DNA of 64,000 nucleotides from Nansenia antarctica (Eukaryota; Chordata; Actinopteri; Argentiniformes; Microstomatidae): contig OZ022348.1 of assembly GCA_963989245.1 (NCBI GenBank), positions 75,001-139,000 of the forward strand, written 5' to 3'. The notes under the pieces were generated by a model. The model saw only the letters and a program-made list of their open reading frames with translations. It had not been told where the DNA came from and made no database searches. This document shows, piece after piece, positions 57,352 through 64,000 of this stretch (the stretch's first letter is position 1; every line of letters starts with the position of its first letter). A program made the position numbers and the translations under genes.

Positions 57352-58024
57352 AAGCAATGCAAATGCAACTCCCTAAACAGTTTAAGCCAAATATAATGCA
57401 GCATTTCAGATCCATACCTCAGTTAACCTCAGTGTCTTGTTGATGGTTGTATCTGTTAGTCTCTTCTGTTGTTCCTTCTGCCTGTGAGTAGTCACTACAA
57501 CGCAGCCCCCCCCCCCCACACACACACACCCAAACCATCTGAGAAACTGTGTGTCACATGAGAATACAATACTTAGAATGTAATACTTATAAGCTTACTG
57601 ACAATCACTTTTCATATTATACACAACATGGTTGTCTTCTGTTCCAGTTTAAAACACATATAAAGGAAAACAAAAGTAGGAACCTACAAAGAAAATAAAG
57701 CAGTAAAAATCAAGCACAGATACATACAAACAAACGTAAAAAGAATGACAATACTTGTAATCCGAACAGGGATACATCTAGTACACAAAAGCTTCACAAC
57801 TGTGTATTTGAAAGGATTAATGGAAAAACACTATAGAAGTTAGTAACTATGCTTTTTGAGAGCAGTGCCCAAGGCCGTAAACGTTGTGCAAAGTATCATT
57901 TTCATCACAATCAGAATCAGTGCTATGATAGCTAATGTCCAGTTGGACATGGGACATTTGTTGCAATATGTGTCAATGACAACATTTATGATTCAGGACA
58001 CACATCAGTTTAACCTTCGGACGC

Positions 58025-59873
58025 ATTGTAACAGGGTTAGGGTTAGGTTACATTGTAATAGGGTTAGGGTTAGGTTACATTGTAATAGGGTTAGGGTTAG
58101 GTTACATTGTAATAGGGTTAGGGTTAGGTTACATTGTAATAGGGTTAGGGTTAGGTTGCATTGTAACAGGGTTAGGGTTAGGTTACATTGTAATAGGGTT
58201 AGGGTTAGGTTACATTGTAATAGGGTTAGGGTTAGGTTACATTGTAACAGGGTCAGGGTTAGGTTACATTGTAACAGGGTTAGGGTTAGGTTGCATTGTA
58301 ACAGGGTTAGGGTTAGGTTACATTGTAATAGGGTTAGGTTCCATTGTAACAGGGTTAGGGTTAGGTTACATTGTAATAGGGTTAGGTTACATTGTAATAG
58401 GGTTAGGTTACATTGTAACAGGGTTAGGGTTAGGTTACATTGTAACAGGGTTAGGGTTAGGTTACATTGTAACAGGGTTAGGGTTAGGTTACATTGTAAC
58501 AGGGTTAGGGTTAGGTTACATTGTAACAGGGTTAGGGTTAGGTTACATTGTAACAGGGTTAGGGTTAGGTTACATTGTAACAGGGTCAGGGTTAGGTTAC
58601 ATTGTAACAGGGTCAGGGTTAGGTTACATTGTAACAGGGTCAGGGTTAGGTTACATTGTAACAGGGTTAGGGTTAGGTTACATTGTAACAGGGTTAGGGT
58701 TAGGTTACATTGTAACAGGGTTAGGGTTAGGTTACATTGTAACAGGGTTAGGGTTAGGTTACATTGTAACAGGGTTAGGGTTAGGTTACATTGTAACAGG
58801 GTTAGGGTTAGGTTACATTGTAGCAGGGTTAGGGTTAGGTTACATTGTAACAGGGTTAGGGTCAGGTTACATTGTAACAGGGTTAGGGTTAGGTTACATT
58901 GTAACAGGGTTAGGGTTAGGTTACATTGTAACAGGGTTAGGGTTAGGTTACATGGTAATAGGGTTAGGGTTAGGTTACATTGTAATAGGGTTAGGGTTAG
59001 GTTACATTGTAACAGGGTTAGGGTTAGGTTACATTGTAGCAGGGTTAGGGTTAGGTTACATTGTAACAGGGTTAGGGTCAGGTTACATTGTAACAGGGTT
59101 AGGGTTAGGTTACATTGTAACAGGGTTAGGGTTAGGTTACATTGTAACAGGGTTAGGGTTAGGTTACATGGTAATAGGGTTAGGGTTAGGTTACATTGTA
59201 ACAGGGTTAGGGTTAGGTTACATTGTAACAGGGTTAGGGTTAGGTTACATTGTAACAGGGTTAGGGTTAGGTTGCATTGTAACAGGGTTAGGGTTAGGTT
59301 ACATTGTAACAGGGTTAGGGTTAGGTTACATTGTAACAGGGTTAGGGTTAGGTTGCATTGTAACAGGGTTAGGGTTAGGTTACATTGTAACAGGGTTAGG
59401 GTTAGGTTACATGGTAATAGGGTTAGGGTTAGGTTACATTGTAACAGGGTTAGGGTTAGGTTACATTGTAACAGGGTTAGGGTTAGGTTACATTGTAACA
59501 GGGTTAGGGTTAGGTTGCATTGTAACAGGGTTAGGGTTAGGTTACATTGTAACAGGGTTAGGGTTAGGTTACATTGTAACAGGGTTAGGGTTAGGTTGCA
59601 TTGTAACAGGGTTAGGGTTAGGTTACATTGTAACAGGGTTAGGGTTAGGTTGCATTGTAATAGGGTTAGGGTTAGGTTGCATTGTAATAGGGTTAGGGTT
59701 AGGTTACATTGTAACAGGGTTAGGGTTAGGTTGCATTGTAACAGGGTTAGGGTTAGGTTGCATTGTAACAGGGTTAGGGTTAGGTTACATTGTAACAGGG
59801 TTAGGGTTAGGTTGCATTGTAACAGGGTTAGGGTTAGGTTGCATTGTAATAGGGTTAGGGTTAGGTTACATTA
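58025..59873 (+). repeat. 27-bp telomere-like minisatellite, about 68 copies
   Basis: The unit is TTACATTGTAACAGGGTTAG plus GGTTAGG: a short palindrome (TTACATTGTAA) joined to two TTAGGG-type units. Variants (GTAATAGGG, TTGCATTG, TACATGGTA, GGGTCAGGG) are arranged in blocks; one five-unit pattern recurs at about 58.86-58.97, 59.07-59.18 and 59.31-59.42 kb, indicating segmental amplification. The 27-bp length keeps all plus frames open over long distances, giving spurious proteins. Confidence 0.98.
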
Positions 59874-59939
59874 AGCTCTGTAGAGCTCCCAGTCTGGGGT
59901 CAAATGAGCACAACATACAAGTCCACAACATGGCTCATC

Positions 59940-60044
59940 AAACCTCCCATAGGATGGATCCCTGCAGAGGAGGTGGAGGCTGGGGGGGCACACACACACC
60001 TCCCATAGGATGGATCCCTGCAGAGGAGGTGGAGGCTGGGGGGG

Positions 60045-60102
<58 letters not shown>
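59940..60102 (+). repeat. 49-bp direct duplication and (CA)n
   Basis: CCTCCCATAGGATGGATCCC to TGGAGGCTGGGGGGG occurs twice, each copy followed by a CA run, the second of which is about 55 bp. Confidence 0.92.
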
Positions 60103-60120
60103 GAGTCTCTCTCAGAGTAA

Positions 60121-60345
60121 GGGAGGCAGCTGTGGCTCAGGAGGCAGAACCGGCGTCTAATGATCGCAAGGTCGGCGGTTCGATCCCCGGCTGTCCACAT
60201 GTCTTGGTGTCCTTGGCACTGAACCCCAAATTGCTCCCAATGAGCGGGCCGGTGCCTTGCATGGTAGCTTGCTGTGAATGTGAGAGGCCAATGAGAGGCC
60301 ATTGTAAAGCGCTTTGGAATAAGATATTGTATAAGTTCAGTCCAT
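60121..60345 (+). mobile_element. tRNA-derived SINE
   Basis: A box GCTGTGGCTCAGGAGGCAG and B box GGCGGTTCGATCCCCGGCTG, then CACTGAACCCCAAATTGCTC and TGTAAAGCGCTTTGGAATAAG, typical of a common teleost SINE. It is essentially full length. Confidence 0.9.
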
Positions 60346-60519
60346 TTACCATCATAGCCAGTGGAATATTCACAATATGGAGAAGCCTTTTCTCCATTGC
60401 TTTTAAACCGCTTTTGAACTTGGGCCGTTTTTTCATTTATGAACCAGCAAGAGAACCAGCAGAGAAGATGAACACTGATGAAGTCAAGACCTGACGGGAA
60501 CGTGCAAAGCCTAACCCTA

Positions 60520-60680
60520 TGATCACATCTCAGCCCTGCCTGAAGCAACACTATGATCAGACCTCAGCCCTGCCTGAAGCAACACTATGATCAGACCTCA
60601 GCCCTGCCTGAAGCAACACTATGATCAGACCTCAGCCCTGCCTGAAGCAACACTATGATCAGACCTCAGTTCTGTGCAAG
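60520..60680 (+). repeat. 34-bp tandem repeat
   Basis: Four to five copies of AACACTATGATCAGACCTCA plus GCCCTGCCTGAAGC. Confidence 0.92.
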
Positions 60681-61186
60681 AGCAGAGAAGATCAAAACTG
60701 ATGTGAAAGTGGAAGTCAAGAGCGTTATTGCATGCCAGGAGGCACAGCCTTGTGAATAGCTGGAACAAGGAATGTCTTAAAATATCTTTAGGGTTAGGGT
60801 TTAAAATAGAATAATCTCCAGCCACAAAAACAGGAAATTGTGTAATTTAGAAACTCTGCCTGAATGGAGATTCGCAATCATAGTACTTTAATTTAATAAT
60901 AAAGATTTATTGAATATAAACGTCAGGAAAATATCATTACAATCATCAGAGTTTGGGCTTTGCCCATCTAATAAAAAAACAATTGTGCATGCATATAATC
61001 TACTTGTAAAGTACATTTACAAAGATTCATAGTTTTAATGGTGGATGGCTGACACAAGAGCAATCCATCTTGATTAAATAGAACAAAAAATATGGGACAT
61101 AACTTAAAGTTAAAACAATGACACAAAACAGACAGACAAAGATATGAAAACTAAAACACAGCAGGTGATCCTGTCAGGTGATCCTG

Positions 61187-61365
61187 TCGCCCTCAGACCG
61201 TCGTGGCGGTTCTCACAGGCGGCGGAGGGATGAACGTGGGGAGCGGCCCTCAGACCGTCGTGGCGGTTCTCACAGGCGGCGGAGGGATGAACGTGGGGAG
61301 CGTCGCCCTCAGACCGTCGTGGCGGTTCTCACAGGCGGCGGAGGGATGAACGTGGGGAGCGGCAC
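61187..61365 (+). repeat. 57-59-bp tandem repeat copying the last coding exon
   Basis: Three copies of CCCTCAGACCGTCGTGGCGG to GGATGAACGTGGGGAGCG. The copy nearest the intron is the coding end of the VSIG10L-like gene. The stop TGA (61309-61311) sits at the unit boundary, so the other two copies lie in the 3' UTR. Confidence 0.92.
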
Positions 61366-63830
61366 CGAGCGGTCAGATGGAGTCTGGAGAGAAGAAGAGA
61401 GATAGTAAACTTTGCGTTTCACGCACATCAACAGACCTTTTTATATGTGCTCATTAGTTAGTCCTCTTCACCCCGTTGAGGGGCATAGGGCGTCCACCAG
61501 AGCTCTCCATCTCACTCTCTTTTGGGCCTGGGCCTTTGTTTCTTGCCAGCTCACCCCGATGTTCTTCAGGTCTTGGAGTGTGGAACGTCTCCAGGTGTTT
61601 TTCGGCCTTCCAGCTTTCCTCTTCCCCTGCGGGTTGTAGTCCAAGGCCTGTCTAGTGATGTTGTTGGAGTCCTTCCTAAGGGTGTGCCCTATCCAGCTCC
61701 ACTTTCTCCTTTTGATGGTGGTAGCTATGCTGTCCTGGTTTGTTATTCTCCACAGCTCTTCATGTGTGATTCTGATGGGCCACCACAGCTTGAGGATGTA
61801 CCGCAGGCATTTGTTGACAAACACCTGGATCTTGCTTGTGAGGCCCTCGGTGGTCCTCCACGTTTCAGAGCCGTAGAGCAGGACAGTCTTCACATTGGTA
61901 TTGAAGATCCGTAGCTTTGTGTTGTTGGAGAGTTGCTTGGACAGCCAGATGGGCCTGAGTATATTGAAGGCTACTTGTGTTTTGCTGATGCGTGCTACTA
62001 TGTCCCTGTCTGCTCCTCCATCCCTGCTGATGTTGCTCCCTAGGTATGTGAAGTGCTCCACGTCCTCTATGGCCTCTCCCCTGAGTGTGATTGGGTCATG
62101 TGTTTTCTGGTTTAGTGCTCATTATGAGGGAGGAAATCAGATTTTTATGAGGGTAATCTGCTTTTAAGATAATTTCCCCCTGGTCCCTGCTGTCTTTTAC
62201 ATATTGTGTTGTGATGTATAGATGTTTTTGATACTTGTGTATGGCACTCATGTTTTATATTGGGTTGTGTTCTATATCGTATATACTGTGTTGTGTTTTG
62301 TGTATAGACTTGCCTCTGTTCTGCCAATTGGCCAGATCGTCATTGTAAATGAGAATTGGTTCTCAATTGACTAATCTGGTTAAATAAAGGTTAAATAATA
62401 AATAAAGTAAATAAAGAATTCAAATGGCACAATTTGATGTGGAGTAGCTCTCTAGTTTCTCAAACTGGGCCTACAGTCTCTGGGCTACAGTCTCTTCTAT
62501 AAAGTCTTATTATAAATTCAGGGTAAAGAGACCAGAGATATGAGGTAATAATGACCTACCGTATACATTTGCATTTCCACTGTTTTATACCATCACGTTG
62601 CTCTCTGGTGAAATGCTGTTACAAAGCAGGCTGACTTACTGGTGGGTATCTGTTGTAGTCAGGCAGCACCTTCAGTCCTCCAGTCAGCAGGAGGTGGGGA
62701 GAGCTGATGTCTGGCTGGGCTGCTACTGCCTGCATGAGGGTGAGGAGAGGCAGAGAACATTAACCCCAACCCCAGATCAGCTGAGATGAACATGGAACCT
62801 TCAGATCAGCTGAGATGAACATGGAACATTCAGATCAGCTGAGATGAACATGGAACCTTCAGATCAGCTGAGATGAACATGGAACCTTCAGATCAGCTGA
62901 GATGAACATGGAACATTCAGATCAGCTGAGATGAACATGGAACATTCAGATCAGCTGAGATGAACATGGAACCTTCAGATCAGCTGAGATGAACATGGAA
63001 CATTCAGATCAATAAGCAGAAAGCCACGTTACCTTCTCCACTGCTCTGGACACAGGGTATCTAGTCTGCCGCCCTATAAAACACACACACACACACACAC
63101 ATGGATATAACAAACACACATGGATATAACACACACACATGGATATAACAAACACACATGGATATAACACACACACACACACACGGACACACACACGGAC
63201 ACACGGACACACACACACGGACAGTGAAAACCAGGTTTCATAACAGATTTTAGATTTTTTTCTTTTTTAATTTAAAGATAAGAATATTATGTTGTGATGA
63301 AGAGACTGGTGCTCCTACTTTTCTTCCTGCAACAGATGATGCAGAGGTATATGAGGCCGAGGAGGAGGAGGACGAAGAGGAGGCTGCAGGGAATACCGGC
63401 AGCAATACCTGTGATGGCGGGACCGCTCAGACCCTCACCTGTCAGCAGCAACACACAGACAATGCAGTTTTGGGAGGGGGGGGGGGGGGGGGAATCATAT
63501 GATTTAATACACTGTACTGTATAAGAAAATACTAGAGTAACTTGTACTGAATTTATTCAGTTAACCTCTTTCAATGAAATTCAAAACATTCAAATACCCG
63601 GTCCGATTCTCTGCACCTCAGATGGTGCTCCCACGGTTCTGCCAGCGCTGGGGACGACACGGAACCGGTATGTGGACTTGGGATCCAGTACCGAGATATC
63701 GGTGCTGCGGGAGGAACCAGGCATCTTCTGAATGGTCCGGTACTCCTCTGCGGCTCTCCTCCTTCGGCTGCTGTTGCGAGTGTCACTGAGGAGGTCTGGT
63801 CCCTTCATCTGGAGGGCAAAGCCTTCACAG
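61309..63830 (-). CDS. FN3/transmembrane protein resembling VSIG10L (3' exons)
   Basis: Minus exons: 63598 to about 63830 (fibronectin type III end: EGFALQMKGPD, YRTIQKMPGSS, DPKSTYRFRVVPSAG), 63319-63438 (transmembrane AAGIPCSLLFVLLLLGLIYL then CIICCRKK), 63033-63073 (RRQTRYPVSRAVEK), 62640-62729 (SPHLLLTGGLKVLPDYNRYP), 61309-61383 (SDRSVPLPTFIPPPVRTATT, stop). Phases fit and the stop is in frame. The order of FN3, transmembrane segment and conserved short tail, and the position beside LIM2 and siglec-like genes as in human 19q13.41, favour VSIG10L. I cannot confirm this by alignment, and the Ig-coding 5' exons lie beyond the window. The 5' border of the FN3 exon is uncertain (63808-63830). 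The last coding bases and stop are repeated downstream. Confidence 0.62.
61440..62170 (-). mobile_element. RTE-type LINE fragment
   Basis: The minus strand is open for about 197 residues of reverse-transcriptase C-terminus: FTYLGSNISRDGG, LLYGSETWRTT, FVNKCLRYILKLWWPIRI, RKWSWIGHTLRK, ALDYNPQGKRKAGRPKNTWRR-like, ending RVRWRALVDALCPSTG. This arrangement is characteristic of RTE/SR2-type elements. It lies in the last intron of the VSIG10L-like gene. Confidence 0.88.
62172..62420 (+). repeat. LINE-like 3' end with AAATAAAGG tail
   Basis: CATTGTAAATGAGAATTGGT, TCTCAATTGACTAATCTGG and TTAAATAAAGGTTAAATAA form a tail very common in salmoniform and related fish repeats. Confidence 0.6.
62773..63008 (+). 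repeat. 29-bp tandem repeat
   Basis: Eight copies of AGATCAGCTGAGATGAACAT plus GGAACCTTC (or GGAACATTC) in an intron of the VSIG10L-like gene, starting about 45 bp from an exon and ending about 25 bp from the next. Confidence 0.95.
63076..63222 (+). repeat. (CA)n with ACACATGGATATAACA units
   Basis: CA runs interspersed with four ACACATGGATATAAC copies, followed by ACACACGGAC units. It begins 3 bp from the acceptor of the 41-nt exon of the VSIG10L-like gene. Confidence 0.92.
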
Positions 63831-63871
63831 CAACAGGCAGACATGACAGGATGGAGTAGTGCTTAAGGAAG

Positions 63872-63922
63872 CTAACCCTAACCCTAACCCTGACCCTGAC
63901 CCTGACCCTGACCCTGACCCCG
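63872..63922 (+). repeat. Telomere-like CCCTAA/CCCTGA tract
   Basis: Three CTAACC units followed by six CCCTGA units in the intron upstream of the FN3 exon. Confidence 0.95.
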
Positions 63923-64000
63923 TATTCTGACCACAGGAGAAGAGAAAGATGTTGTTTCCTGAGGCTTTGCCGGCTTTAATTGAGGCCCGGGGTTTTTCTT

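Noticed and set aside
57840..57975. Minus-strand hydrophobic frame (WTLAIIALILIVMKMILC...) as signal peptide or TM exon of gene C
   Set aside because: It has a stop on both sides, no usable phase-1 donor, and no acceptor in frame. The true signal-peptide exon of gene C remains unfound.
57856..59874. A 672-residue ORF of HCNRVRVRL repeats and a 402-residue ORF in another frame
   Set aside because: Both are produced by the 27-bp minisatellite, whose length is a multiple of three and whose units lack stops. There is no coding signal outside the array.
61522..61914. A 130-residue plus-strand ORF
   Set aside because: Antisense of the RTE-type LINE fragment, which is clearly coding on the minus strand.

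Overview
The window is vertebrate nuclear DNA from a ray-finned fish, most likely a teleost. The genes are split by GT-AG introns. The spaces between exons are filled with Tc1 and hAT-type DNA transposons, several LINE families, tRNA-derived SINEs ending in the common teleost 'GTCGCTTTGGATAAAAGCGT' motif, and long microsatellites and minisatellites. I cannot name the species. All exon boundaries were set by hand from splice consensus, reading-frame phase and protein resemblance.

Layout from left to right. 1-3.1 kb: decayed Tc1 transposon and three minisatellites. 3.2-13.2 kb (minus): the first ten coding exons of XRCC1; the C-terminal exons are not in the window. 15.2-21.8 kb (minus): a MAG/CD22-family (siglec-like) receptor with a truncated V-set exon. 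24.0-28.7 kb (plus): a NACHT-LRR (NLR) gene with a helical, CARD-like first exon. 29.3-33.4 kb (plus): a full-length LINE with a mutated reverse-transcriptase active site. 33.9-34.5 kb: a possible fragment of a small membrane protein. 36.3-40.8 kb (plus): a second MAG/CD22-family receptor, complete. 43.5-44.4 kb (plus): an intronless-coding FFAR2-like short-chain fatty-acid GPCR. 47.4-49.0 kb (minus): lens membrane protein LIM2 (MP20), complete. 52.2-56.2 kb (minus): a third MAG/CD22-family receptor, one Ig exon of which is interrupted by a recent LINE insertion. 58.0-59.9 kb: a large telomere-like minisatellite. 61.3-63.8 kb (minus): the 3' end of an FN3/transmembrane gene resembling VSIG10L.

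These genes do not form an operon. What links them is conserved position: in human they lie in separate blocks of chromosome 19q13 (XRCC1; MAG-CD22-FFAR; LIM2-SIGLEC-VSIG10L). Three siglec-like receptors, an NLR and a metabolite GPCR make this an immune-rich locus, with a DNA-repair gene and a lens gene included.

The strongest unexplained pattern is that tandem arrays repeatedly sit on, or copy, real splice sites in at least four of the genes. Short telomeric (TTAGGG)2-4 tracts are also scattered through the window in both orientations. Stretches not listed as features (for example 9.15-9.55, 13.3-13.85, 22.5-23.3, 34.5-35.3, 45.4-46.7, 49.0-50.2 and 60.7-61.2 kb) were read and showed no gene or named element I could support.
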